Source: Saprospiraceae bacterium
Lineage (GTDB): Bacteria > Bacteroidota > Bacteroidia > Chitinophagales > Saprospiraceae
NCBI GenBank assembly: GCA_020436935.1
Contig: JAGQWX010000052.1
Coordinates: forward strand, 1 to 35,052
Direction: 5' to 3'
DNA: 35,052 bases
Program-made: the position numbers and the translations under genes
Notes under the pieces: generated by a model
The model's database searches: none
What the model saw: only the letters and a program-made list of their open reading frames with translations
What the model was told of the DNA's origin: nothing
Shown: in pieces, positions 25,638 to 34,976 of the stretch
Numbering within the stretch: the first letter of the stretch is position 1
How the letters are laid out: each line of letters starts with the position of its first letter

Positions 25638-28316
25638 TCATCTCTTGCTGTTGTTGACCATAGCTCTTATTTTTTCACAAAAGCTCTGATTTTCAACCAG
25701 ACTTTCTATGTCCAGGTGCATTCTGTATCTCCAATAATGTTTGGGATTTGCCGGGTCGTTGATTTGCTCTGAGAAAGGATCCATTTTGCGCAGGCTTTGA
25801 TCCATGCCCAGCAAGTCCTGGATGGGAAATATAGCAAACATTGATGGTGAATTGAGGTGATCCCTGATGATCGTCTCAACGATTTCTGTGGTTGCTTCCC
25901 GTGGAGCCTCTCCGTCCCGGTGCAAGACCAGATGATGATAAGCCCTTGCGGTATTGGCATTGCCTTCCCACCAACCGCGTATGGTTGACATATCATGGCA
26001 TGACGGTGAACATACAGATTCATATGGATATGTATTGCAATCCCCAAATAGGGTATTACCCTTGGGCATGCGCTGAATTTCAAGGGTCAGAATATTCAAA
26101 TCATCCATGACTTCAGCAACTGTCTCGGGAATCATCCCAAGGTCTTCGCCACAAATGAGCATTTCTGTTGCTTTCAGCAGAACGGGCAGTTTCCACAAAG
26201 CCTGCTCCTTCCAGAATTGGGAATGACGGCTATAAAAATAGTCGTTGTATATCCTGTCCAATGCGCGTTTGTTCATCTCATCCAGATCCCGGTAAGCGTG
26301 TGTCGTATGCAGCGTGATCCTTGGATTATACCTTGCTGTTACCTCTCCCTCTTCTTCCAGGAGTAAAACTTCTGTGAGCAGCGAAGCGAGGTTTTGGGCC
26401 AGCTCTGATTTGTCGGTGATATCCTGAGTCTCGAAATAAGCAATGATGTCCTTTTGATGTTTGAACTGAGGTTTCAGCAGGTAGGCGTCATGAAATACTT
26501 CGTCGAGGAAATTTTCTACGATATAAGGTACATTCACACCAAATAAGAAATTAAGCATATACCTTCTGATGTAAGGTTTGGTAAACCTGTTGATGTCACC
26601 TTTAAGGCCCATCGATGCCAAATTCTCTAATGTATAAGGTAGTCTGGGATTGAATTTACCAAGGGTTCCTGTGATTTCATTGAATGGAATGGACCATATT
26701 CTGAAAAAGCCAAGAATGTGATCTATTCTCAGGGCATCGAAGTATTCCGCGAGTTTTTGCATCCTCAACTGCCACCATTCGAAGTTGTTGAGGCTCATTT
26801 CCTTCCAGTTGTAGGTTGGAAATCCCCAGTTTTGACCATTAACTGCGTAGTCATCCGGTGGTGCACCTGCCTGCTGATCCATGTTGTAAAGTTGTGGCTG
26901 GGTCCAGGCATCGCAACTATAGCGGTAGATTCCAATTGGAAGGTCCCCTTTGAGCACTATGCCTTTTTCTTTGCCATACGCTCTGGCATCGCTCAATTGT
27001 TTGTCCAAATGATACTGCAGATAAACATAAAAGTGTAGTTTTTCTTTCCAGCCTTTGTCATCCCACATCGATATTATGGTGTCCTTATGGTAAACTGCAT
27101 ATTTATCCCACAAAGAAAAATCTGGACTGCCAAAATAATCTCGCAGAACGCAGAAAGCCGCATAATCCTTCACCCACCATTCATTAGCTGAAATGAAGTC
27201 GGAATAAGATGTATCCTGGTCAAGCTTTTTGTACGCTGATTTAAAAAGGAGTTTTGCGTACTTGATTTTGCCTTCCAAAACTTTTTCAAAATCTACCTTA
27301 TCAAGTGCATTTAGTTCCTGCTGGTCATTTTGATAGTTCTGTGCATCCTTTTTGGAAAACTTTCCTACCGATGGAAGATGAAGGTATACCGGATTGAGCG
27401 CAAAGACTGAGATGGCTGCATATGGGTATGAGTCCGTCCAGCTTTTGTTTGCTATGGTGTCATTCACTGGGAGGATCTGGACGATTCTGAGATTGGTCGC
27501 CGCTCCAAAGTCAATCAGTTTTTTAAGATCGACAAAATCCCCGATGCCAAAGCTTTCCCTGCTCCTCAGTGAAAAGACGGGTATGGCGACTCCGGCAGCT
27601 TTCCACCAATTTTCTGCATATCTGAATTGTTCATCATTGCATATGTGCCCATAACCGTAGTCGTCAGCAAATTGGTGTTCTATTCTTCGGTTGGGTCCGG
27701 TTTCCCAATATTGCACTTCACCTGATTTTTTATCGATAAGTACATACTTGTATTCCAGGCTTAAGTGCGATTCATCAACCATCATTCCGGCTGTCCATAC
27801 GGGAAAGTTTTCGTTGCCCATGTGCAATGGTTTGGCCCAGGTCCCCATCTGAGGATGATTTCCTGCAACACCAACGATGCTGTCCTTGGGGATATCAGGT
27901 GAAGCCAGGTTGAATTCAACATAAAAACGTCCAGCTCCTTTGGTTGTTGAAGGAATGATTTTGTCCCTTTTGAGTAAAATATCGGAAAATGCTGTTGAAT
28001 AGAATACATTTTTGCTGCTGTCGGTAGCCTTCCAGAAGTCCCTGACGTGGATAGATTTCAATTCCTTGGTCAGTGCGCTGTCCAGTACTCTTGGTTTAAG
28101 CCCTTCTTCCTTGATCTCTCTGTTTTTGAGCACTTCATATTTGTAATAAAGCGGCCCCTCCTCCTCCAAAATGAGCTGAGCAATCCAGTTTTCTCCATCA
28201 TAGGTGATGAATTCTCTGTATTTAAAGCCTTTATCAAAGCCCGCATCTTTCGTGTATTTTATTCTGATGCGTTCTCCAAATGAGGTTTTATAATGTATTC
28301 TAAAATTTATAATCAT
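25638..28316 (-). CDS. malQ: 4-alpha-glucanotransferase, DPE2-like with N-terminal CBM20 domains
   Basis: A GH77 enzyme of 892 residues from the ATG at 28316 (a TTG eight codons earlier gives 900). Bacterial MalQ is usually about 500-700 residues; the extra length is an N-terminal tandem of starch-binding CBM20-like domains (about 1-95 and 115-220, the latter with VGVAGNHPQMGTW). This matches the plant and bacterial DPE2 type that works on maltose and glycogen-like glucans. Catalytic residues by family motif are Asp532 (ALRIDHILGFF), Glu724 (ICGEDLGMIP) and Asp775 (SCHDMSTIRG). There is no signal peptide, so it acts in the cytoplasm. A minus-strand TATTTTTG (28397-28390) could be its -7 box. 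The prolyl oligopeptidase gene follows after 14 bp. Confidence 0.9.
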   Translation of the reverse strand: MIINFRIHYKTSFGERIRIKYTKDAGFDKGFKYREFITYDGENWIAQLILEEEGPLYYKYEVLKNREIKEEGLKPRVLDSALTKELKSIHVRDFWKATDSSKNVFYSTAFSDILLKRDKIIPSTTKGAGRFYVEFNLASPDIPKDSIVGVAGNHPQMGTWAKPLHMGNENFPVWTAGMMVDESHLSLEYKYVLIDKKSGEVQYWETGPNRRIEHQFADDYGYGHICNDEQFRYAENWWKAAGVAIPVFSLRSRESFGIGDFVDLKKLIDFGAATNLRIVQILPVNDTIANKSWTDSYPYAAISVFALNPVYLHLPSVGKFSKKDAQNYQNDQQELNALDKVDFEKVLEGKIKYAKLLFKSAYKKLDQDTSYSDFISANEWWVKDYAAFCVLRDYFGSPDFSLWDKYAVYHKDTIISMWDDKGWKEKLHFYVYLQYHLDKQLSDARAYGKEKGIVLKGDLPIGIYRYSCDAWTQPQLYNMDQQAGAPPDDYAVNGQNWGFPTYNWKEMSLNNFEWWQLRMQKLAEYFDALRIDHILGFFRIWSIPFNEITGTLGKFNPRLPYTLENLASMGLKGDINRFTKPYIRRYMLNFLFGVNVPYIVENFLDEVFHDAYLLKPQFKHQKDIIAYFETQDITDKSELAQNLASLLTEVLLLEEEGEVTARYNPRITLHTTHAYRDLDEMNKRALDRIYNDYFYSRHSQFWKEQALWKLPVLLKATEMLICGEDLGMIPETVAEVMDDLNILTLEIQRMPKGNTLFGDCNTYPYESVCSPSCHDMSTIRGWWEGNANTARAYHHLVLHRDGEAPREATTEIVETIIRDHLNSPSMFAIFPIQDLLGMDQSLRKMDPFSEQINDPANPKHYWRYRMHLDIESLVENQSFCEKIRAMVNNSKR

Positions 28317-28406
28317 CGGTTTGAATTGTAAAATCAGCAAGTATTGAAATAATACTCATCGGAAATAGATTTGTCCATTAAACTGCTGTCAAAAATACAA
28401 ATTTCT

Positions 28407-28453
28407 GCGTTGTTAAGCCTCGCCGGAGCGTCCACTCCGTCTGCGTTTAACGC
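28407..28453. repeat. GC-rich imperfect palindrome between two genes
   Basis: Nested inverted segments lie in otherwise AT-rich sequence: GCGTT (28407-28411) with AACGC (28449-28453), CGC (28421-28423) with GCG (28443-28445), and CGGAG (28424-28428) with CTCCG (28435-28439) around a 6-nt loop. It sits between the Asp-box gene and the glucanotransferase gene, both on the minus strand. No T-run follows on either strand, so it is not a clear terminator. It may be a single REP-type element. Confidence 0.4.
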
Positions 28454-28535
28454 CTTGAACTTTGCATTTTTGCCCGCACATTTTAAAAGGACAATCCATT
28501 TTCCGACGAGTATAAATAGTTCAACGCTTTAAAAA

Positions 28536-31500
28536 TCAGTCTGTTTCATTGAATATTTTTGTTTCCAGCTTTGATACCCTTTGCTTGTAGGATGACCAAT
28601 GTACATTCATAAAATCATTGACCATTTTTTTGGCTTTTATGACCTCACTTACTGCAATTTCCCTGGCCCTGTCAGCATTAGGTCCTGATTTGTAAAGCCT
28701 GCCATAGTAGTAGGTTAACGCAAAGTCAATTTTGGCCGAAATACAGTCACTGTTGTCGAGGTAACCTTTACCTTCACTTTGTCCAAAATATGCAATTTCG
28801 ATGCTGTCGATTTTGGATTGCATTTTGGTATTGAGCATGCCTACTTCCTTTTTGATGCTATCTGCCTGATGAGTTATCAAAGCCTCAACTATCCTGATGC
28901 TTTCTCTGGCCTTCCTCAATTTATCAAATTCCCCATTGAGTTCTGAAATTTGTTTGGTGAATGCTTCATAATCCTCCTGCTTAAGCTTCAATTGTCTTTG
29001 AGAAATAGACTGTCGAGGGTCCATACGTACCACAGCCCTCACAGAATCAATAAAGTTTTTGTACTGAAATACCACTGAATAATCCCCAGGCAAAACATCC
29101 AGACCAGCAGGTAGATCATCGTCATCTCTGCTTTGTCTTCTTCTTGCAGGCATTTTTATGCCATCACTTTCAAGGTTCCATGTGATTTTATTGATGCCTT
29201 CTGTGATATGCGATGTAAGTGTCCTCACAGTGTCACCTTCTGTATTGATAATGCTTACTTTTAGTTTTCCTGATTTTTTATCGTCTGTCTTGACAGAATC
29301 TTTTGCAATGCTGTCCGCAGGCATGACCAGTTCCGGCTTAGGAGCTACTTCTTCCTTCTTTTTCTTCTTTTTGCCTGTTGGATCTTTTTCTTCAACCACT
29401 TCCTTTTTCTTACCTTCCTTAGCGCTGTACCAGACTTTAAAATCGATCTTGTGCCAGCTTCTGTTGTCTCCGATAAAATCATCCTGTCCTAAAAACCTTT
29501 CTCCGGCTGCTGCGAGATTGGTCGTCAGATAACCCGTTTGACCATGTACCGCAAAAAATTGTTTTGAAAACAAAGCAGGATTTGCTGCTCTGGCTTCAAA
29601 TAATGATAAATCATCAAGTATCCAAAATGAACGGCCAAATGTTGCAATGGCCAGGTCGTTTTCAGCATCGTGAATTTTAAGGTCAGCAATCTGGACCTTA
29701 GGCATATTGGATTGTACGTACTCCCAGGAATTGCCCTTGTCAAACGACACATACAAGCCTGCGTCTGTTCCCATGAAAAGGAGGTTTGGTGTGCAGGGAT
29801 GCTGAACCACGCAGAGCACAAAACCATCCACCTGGCTTTGGTCGGCTATCCTTCTCCATGTCTGACCATAGTCTTCCGTATGGTAGGCGTATGGTTTGTA
29901 ATCATTTTGTCTGTAATTATTGACCACCACGAAGGCCTCGCCGGGATTGACTTTGCTGACTTCGATGAAGGGTATCCATGCCTTAGAGGGAGCACTTTTA
30001 ATGTTTGAAATCACATTGGTCCAGGTTTTGCCACGGTCTTTGGTAACCTGCAAATTGCCATCATCTGTTCCCACCCAAATCACGTTTTCATCTGCAGGAC
30101 TTGGTCCGATGGAAATGATGGTGCAGTGGTTTTCTGCTCCGGTAGCGTCGATGGTAAGACCTCCGCTTTCTTTTTGTTTTTGCTTCTCGGGATCGTTTGT
30201 AGTGAGGTCAGGGGACAACTTTTCCCACATCTCACCATTGGTAGTTGAATGGTATAAAAACTGACTGCCGAAGTAAACTCCGTCGGCTCTGATGGGATCT
30301 ACTGCCAGTGCTGCATTCCAGTTGTATCTCAGCTTGGTGGAATCAGTAGTGACGGGTTGAATGAAACGATTGTTGCCTGTCAGACGATCGAAGTACATCA
30401 GGTAGCCTTCCTGTGACATGGAATAGCCATACCTGCTGTTGAGGGGATAAGGCGCTATGTCAAAGCCATCGCCAAACTGTACTTCCTGAAAATCATGGTT
30501 TCTGATGCCGCCATTGGCTAGTTTTGAGGAAGGACCTACCCATGATCCATTGTCCTGCATGCCCCCGTATACATTGTAAGGAAAGTCGTAGTCAACATTG
30601 ATGTGATAAAATTGACCTACAGGAATATTGGATGCAAACATCCATGATTTTGCTTTGTCTCTGGAGATATACAAACCGCCATCGTTTCCGTCAATGAGGA
30701 AAGATGGGTCTTCGGGATGGATCCAAAAGGCGTGATGATCAGGGTGGACATTATTGCCGTAGTCCATGATTGTTTCAAAAGTTTTACCACCATCTTCACT
30801 CTTGGAAACGTAAGACCAAAGGTTATAGATGCGGTTTTCATTTTTGGGATCAACGTATATTTCTGCATAATAAAAAGGCCTGTTGCCGATGTTTTTGTCT
30901 GACACCATTTTCCAGGTCTTGCCGCCGTCCTCACTTTTGTACAAAGCATTGGTTTTGGCTTCAATCAGTGCGTACACAATATTGGGTGATGAAGGTGCGA
31001 AAGCAAGTCCGACTCTGCCAAGATCTCCAGACGGCAATCCATCTTTTTCAGTGAGTTTTTTCCAATGATCACCACCGTCGAAAGTGATATAAATACCGGA
31101 ACCTTTTCCTCCACTGTTGAAGGTCCACGGTTTGCGTCCGTGCTCCCACATGGCAGCAATAAGTTTTCGAGGATTTGTTGGGTCGACTACAAGGTCAGCA
31201 GCTCCTGTATTGTTGTCAACAAATAGTGATTTGATCCAGGTTTTTCCCCCATCGGTGGTTTTGAATACCCCCCTTTCGCTGTTGGGACCCCATGGAGATC
31301 CAAGTGCTCCTGCATATACAGTATTTCCATCAAAAGCATCAATGATGATTCGGTGGATGGTTTTGGTTTCTTCCAGGCCCATGTTTTGCCAGGTGATTCC
31401 ACCATCTATGGATTTAAAAATACCCCTTCCAGTATTGACAGAATTTCTTGGATTTCCTTCTCCTGTTCCAACCCAGATCTCTGCCGGGTTTTTCTGATTG

Positions 31501-31805
31501 ATCTTTATCGACCCGATCGAAAGTGTATTTTGTTGATCAAAAACGGGTTTCCATGAGGTGCCTCCGTCTGAACTTAACCAGACACCCCCTGAAGCTGCTC
31601 CGGCAAAAATGCGGGAAGTATTGCTCAGGTCTACGTCTATTGCCGTGATTCTACCGGACATACCTGCAGGACCTATATTTCTGATTTTCAAATCTTTAAA
31701 TCCAAGAGGAAGAGAGTCCGCAGGATAGAAACTGGTTGCTTTTCCCATCAAGGAAAAACTTGCAAAAATCAGAACAAAGAGGCTTTTAAAGGAGTAATTA
31801 TTCAT
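28536..31805 (-). CDS. Secreted Asp-box (BNR/sortilin-like) beta-propeller protein
   Basis: A 1089-residue exported protein from the ATG at 31805 (an in-frame ATG at 31832 adds nine residues). The signal peptide is MNNYSFKSLFVLIFASFS. The first ~720 residues hold at least nine Asp-box turns such as SSDGGTSW, SIDGGITW, TTDGGKTW, SEDGGKTW and SFDKGNSW, the mark of VPS10/sortilin-like and sialidase-like propellers. A long charged linker follows (KKEVVEEKDPTG then a run of lysines), then a beta domain with DTVRTLTSHITEGINKITW and a helical tail. Sialidase catalytic residues are not evident, and no T9SS sorting domain is present. In this phylum such proteins are often annotated as glycosyl hydrolases by similarity only. 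Protein or glycan binding is the safer inference. Confidence 0.78.
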   Translation of the reverse strand: MNNYSFKSLFVLIFASFSLMGKATSFYPADSLPLGFKDLKIRNIGPAGMSGRITAIDVDLSNTSRIFAGAASGGVWLSSDGGTSWKPVFDQQNTLSIGSIKINQKNPAEIWVGTGEGNPRNSVNTGRGIFKSIDGGITWQNMGLEETKTIHRIIIDAFDGNTVYAGALGSPWGPNSERGVFKTTDGGKTWIKSLFVDNNTGAADLVVDPTNPRKLIAAMWEHGRKPWTFNSGGKGSGIYITFDGGDHWKKLTEKDGLPSGDLGRVGLAFAPSSPNIVYALIEAKTNALYKSEDGGKTWKMVSDKNIGNRPFYYAEIYVDPKNENRIYNLWSYVSKSEDGGKTFETIMDYGNNVHPDHHAFWIHPEDPSFLIDGNDGGLYISRDKAKSWMFASNIPVGQFYHINVDYDFPYNVYGGMQDNGSWVGPSSKLANGGIRNHDFQEVQFGDGFDIAPYPLNSRYGYSMSQEGYLMYFDRLTGNNRFIQPVTTDSTKLRYNWNAALAVDPIRADGVYFGSQFLYHSTTNGEMWEKLSPDLTTNDPEKQKQKESGGLTIDATGAENHCTIISIGPSPADENVIWVGTDDGNLQVTKDRGKTWTNVISNIKSAPSKAWIPFIEVSKVNPGEAFVVVNNYRQNDYKPYAYHTEDYGQTWRRIADQSQVDGFVLCVVQHPCTPNLLFMGTDAGLYVSFDKGNSWEYVQSNMPKVQIADLKIHDAENDLAIATFGRSFWILDDLSLFEARAANPALFSKQFFAVHGQTGYLTTNLAAAGERFLGQDDFIGDNRSWHKIDFKVWYSAKEGKKKEVVEEKDPTGKKKKKKEEVAPKPELVMPADSIAKDSVKTDDKKSGKLKVSIINTEGDTVRTLTSHITEGINKITWNLESDGIKMPARRRQSRDDDDLPAGLDVLPGDYSVVFQYKNFIDSVRAVVRMDPRQSISQRQLKLKQEDYEAFTKQISELNGEFDKLRKARESIRIVEALITHQADSIKKEVGMLNTKMQSKIDSIEIAYFGQSEGKGYLDNSDCISAKIDFALTYYYGRLYKSGPNADRAREIAVSEVIKAKKMVNDFMNVHWSSYKQRVSKLETKIFNETD

Positions 31806-32036
31806 CAATAAAGGGATACTTCTCAAAGACATATATTACATTTTGTGTTAAAAACTGTCTGAAAAAAAGCATGTCCAATTCTTTGGTGTTACAATCAGCG
31901 GGTTCGCCATGAAAATAAGCGCTTATGCTCCATTGGAGTATGGTTTCATGTCAAGACCGCGCTGAATTTAATTCCGTAAAAAAAGTGGAAATTCTACATT
32001 CCATTCAGCACAAACGAAGATATGACAAAGTATCGA

Positions 32037-32067
32037 ATTGCTTTCTATTTGGGAAGTCTTACCTTTG
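32037..32067 (+). promoter_or_regulatory. Promoter of fmt
   Basis: ATTG (32037-32040) is followed after 19 bp by TACCTTTG (32060-32067), a perfect TAnnTTTG box with a near-consensus -33. Transcription should start near 32074, giving a leader of about 17 nt before the ATG at 32091. The rest of the gap to the divergent Asp-box gene shows nothing further. Confidence 0.65.
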
Positions 32068-32090
32068 CACTTCACTAATTTTTTGATGGC

Positions 32091-32993
32091 ATGAAAATTG
32101 TTTTTTTTGGTACCCCTGACTTCGCCGTTGCTTCTCTTAAAGCATTGGTGGACCATGGATTTGAGGTAGTGGCAGTAGTCACAGCTACCGACAAACTCGG
32201 GGGAAGAGGAGGGAAACAATTGTTGCAATCGCCGGTAAAAACCTATGCATTAAGCCAGAACATTCCTGTATTGCAGCCGGCAAACCTGAAGTCAGAGGGT
32301 TTTGTGGACGAATTGCGTTCTTTTGGTGCGGATGTACAAGTGGTAGTGGCTTTCAGGATGCTCCCTGAGGTTGTGTGGAATATGCCTGCGATGGGTACCT
32401 TCAATGTTCACGGTTCTCTCTTGCCGAAATACAGGGGAGCAGCACCCATCAACTGGGCCATCATCAATGGTGAAAAGGAAACGGGTGTGACAACTTTCAA
32501 ATTGAAACACGTCATAGATACCGGAGATATTGCCATACAAAAGAAGATGGAGATTTTTTCTGATGACACCGCCGGCACCGTCCACGACAGAATGATGGAA
32601 CTTGGCGCTGAGGCCATCGTTGAGACTCTGGAATTACTTAGGGAAGATCGTTTGACCTTTTCTCCTCAGCAAGAAGGCGAATCTTGCCCCGCTCCAAAAA
32701 TTTTCCACGAAGACTGCCAGATCAATTTTCAAAAAGATGCAAATCAGGTCCACAATTTCATTCGTGGTCTGAGCCCATATCCGGGAGCCTGGACTACTTT
32801 TGAAGACCAGGAAATGAAAATACTCAAAACGGTACCATACAGCGAAGACCTTACCGAACCGGCAGGCAGATTTGTTTTCAGTAAAAAAACATTGAAAATC
32901 TCATGCGACACTGGATGCATTGAAGTTTTGCAACTCAAGCCCGAGGGGAAGAGACAAATGGAGGTGGCTGATTATCTGAATGGGAGGAGATAA
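32091..32993 (+). CDS. fmt: Methionyl-tRNA formyltransferase
   Basis: A 300-residue Fmt, which formylates initiator Met-tRNA with 10-formyl-tetrahydrofolate. The N-terminal formyltransferase domain begins MKIVFFGTPDFAVASLKAL. The catalytic site is FNVHGSLLPKYRGAAPINWA with Asn105 and His107, and the conserved aspartate lies in VIDTGDIAIQ (143-146). The C-terminal OB-like domain starts near 205 (INFQKDANQVHNFIRGLSPY). Length is normal for Bacteroidota Fmt. It has its own promoter and converges on the membrane protein gene with only 11 bp between their ends. Confidence 0.95.
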   Translation: MKIVFFGTPDFAVASLKALVDHGFEVVAVVTATDKLGGRGGKQLLQSPVKTYALSQNIPVLQPANLKSEGFVDELRSFGADVQVVVAFRMLPEVVWNMPAMGTFNVHGSLLPKYRGAAPINWAIINGEKETGVTTFKLKHVIDTGDIAIQKKMEIFSDDTAGTVHDRMMELGAEAIVETLELLREDRLTFSPQQEGESCPAPKIFHEDCQINFQKDANQVHNFIRGLSPYPGAWTTFEDQEMKILKTVPYSEDLTEPAGRFVFSKKTLKISCDTGCIEVLQLKPEGKRQMEVADYLNGRR

Positions 32994-33004
32994 GTCCTAA
33001 AATG

Positions 33005-34786
33005 CTATTCAGAACCGGAATAAAGGCTTACATCGGTAAACATCAAATGTTTTTTTGACGGGTTCCAAAGTTCTATCTGCAATGTATCACCTACATCAAA
33101 TTTATTGGAAGGAATGGCAAATCCGACTTCAGACCAAACATTGTCTCTGTAGTCATGAATGTGTGTTGGTTCGCCTTTCTTTTTACCTACCTTATTGTTG
33201 AGCTTAATGCCTCTCCAGAACTTATTTTTTTTACCTTTTTTCACCTTGACGAAAAGCATGTGATGTTCATATGTGCTGTATACAACCCAAGGCAGATTGA
33301 AACAACCCTCAACGTAGATAAAGTCATTTTCAAGATGATGGGGTTCCATTGTATATTTAAACAAAATACTTTCCTCTTCAAAAAAATTAATAATTGTGTC
33401 CTGGTTTGATCTGCTTGAAGCCATTTTCTCTTTGGTTGACAACACGGGTTGACGAAAACGGGTATCTCGTAAAATCAGGTCAGAGACCTCAATGCCTGAT
33501 TTAAAGAATGTCCCAAAATTATACGCGTGTGTGGATTCTTCAGACAGGAGGATATCATCTAGCTGCTTATACGTATAGTTTAAATTTACAAACCCAAGTA
33601 TCAGGCTGAATACAATTACCGTATATCTCAATTGATGACAAATATGGGTCAACATTGCGGAAAATCCTATGGCTAACAGGCCATATAAGTGGATCATCGG
33701 ACGAGAACCCAAGCCGTTGATATACGAAAAACACCACCAGGAATATGCTATATAAATATAAATGGGAAGTAGCACCATAGATGCCCATTTGACATTGTAT
33801 TTGAACCTGGAGATGTATAATGCACATATTAAAACCAAAGCTACAGGGGTATAAGTAAGCCATCCATTGTTTGCGCCAAAAAGTCCAGGGTATATCTGAG
33901 GTCTGGTCCAATTGAAAGTCTGATCTTTATAGCTGTCAAAAAAATAAGTTCCTGTCAGCATTTTCCAATACAAGAGTTGTGGTAGGACGGGGATCAATGC
34001 CATAAGAGCGCCAATTCCCAGCACTTTCAGACCATTCTGTTTGAAAAATGCCCATCTGTTTTTCCACTCCTTACCATTATTGACTCCATATAAAATTGGG
34101 ATCAAAACAAATATAAAATCTGTGGGTCTGATCAGTATGATGACTCCCAGGACAAGGCCGATGGCTGCAATCATTGAATTTGAAGGCTTATCCCAAAACT
34201 TATCACTCAAAAAGATCAACAGGGTGACCAGGAAAAAGAGATTGATGTGGGCCATACCAGGCTGAAAAAAAGTAAACCAAAACAGGTTTGTTCCCCAGAA
34301 CATAATATTGATGGATAGAAGCCCCATTTCTTCTTCAAAGCCCCATTTTTTGAACATTCTCCAGAGCAGCAATAAACCCATACTGGCATAAAACAAAGCA
34401 GAAAGCCTCAATCCAATAGCGTACCATTTTCCATATCCATCCATCGGCATGCCGGTTAAGTACGAAGCCAAATGGCCAAGCCCAAAAAATGGAAGATTGG
34501 TAAGGGCAACTCCATATGTATATTGAATGATGACGTTACCACTGTCATTTACCGCATATGATTGTGGCCAATAGCTCATATTTGCTTTAACTTCCTGCGG
34601 AATAGTCTCTACATTTATAACATCCTGAATATGATCAAGATTATCATGAATAAAAGTGGCTGGCAGGTAGGCATAATAACCCAATGCATCACCATAGTAC
34701 ACCTGTCTTGATGTTAAAAAGTCAATCGTGACTAATAGGAATATAAGCGGTACAAGAACTATAGATAGTCTGAAAACAACTTTCAT
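33005..34786 (-). CDS. GT-C-like polytopic membrane protein, possible glycosyltransferase
   Basis: A 593-residue protein. Residues ~8-420 hold roughly ten to twelve hydrophobic segments; residues ~430-593 are a soluble, mainly beta C-terminal part (for example FDVGDTLQIELWNP and MFTDVSLYSGSE). The first loop, YYGDALGYYAYLPA (31-44), carries an acidic residue just after the first helix, as in lipid-sugar-dependent GT-C transferases of the PMT/GT39 type. A helix-loop pattern like theirs follows, including RPTDFIFVLIPILYG. The donor and acceptor are unknown. It could modify surface glycans or proteins. No glycan cluster surrounds it. It starts 190 bp from the group II intron end. Confidence 0.6.
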   Translation of the reverse strand: MKVVFRLSIVLVPLIFLLVTIDFLTSRQVYYGDALGYYAYLPATFIHDNLDHIQDVINVETIPQEVKANMSYWPQSYAVNDSGNVIIQYTYGVALTNLPFFGLGHLASYLTGMPMDGYGKWYAIGLRLSALFYASMGLLLLWRMFKKWGFEEEMGLLSINIMFWGTNLFWFTFFQPGMAHINLFFLVTLLIFLSDKFWDKPSNSMIAAIGLVLGVIILIRPTDFIFVLIPILYGVNNGKEWKNRWAFFKQNGLKVLGIGALMALIPVLPQLLYWKMLTGTYFFDSYKDQTFNWTRPQIYPGLFGANNGWLTYTPVALVLICALYISRFKYNVKWASMVLLPIYIYIAYSWWCFSYINGLGSRPMIHLYGLLAIGFSAMLTHICHQLRYTVIVFSLILGFVNLNYTYKQLDDILLSEESTHAYNFGTFFKSGIEVSDLILRDTRFRQPVLSTKEKMASSRSNQDTIINFFEEESILFKYTMEPHHLENDFIYVEGCFNLPWVVYSTYEHHMLFVKVKKGKKNKFWRGIKLNNKVGKKKGEPTHIHDYRDNVWSEVGFAIPSNKFDVGDTLQIELWNPSKKHLMFTDVSLYSGSE

Positions 34787-34976
34787 ATGAGCTTAAATAT
34801 ATTTTGCAATTTATGCATTAACCCAAAATTTAATGCTTTATACCCTCAAAGTTTTAAAAACGTTTCTTTTTTAGATTGATAATTTATATCAAATATTATT
34901 ATAGGAAAATTGCGTAAAAACAATAATAAAACTGAATCACCAGAAAAAACACAGTTACACCTTTCATCCCTTCATA

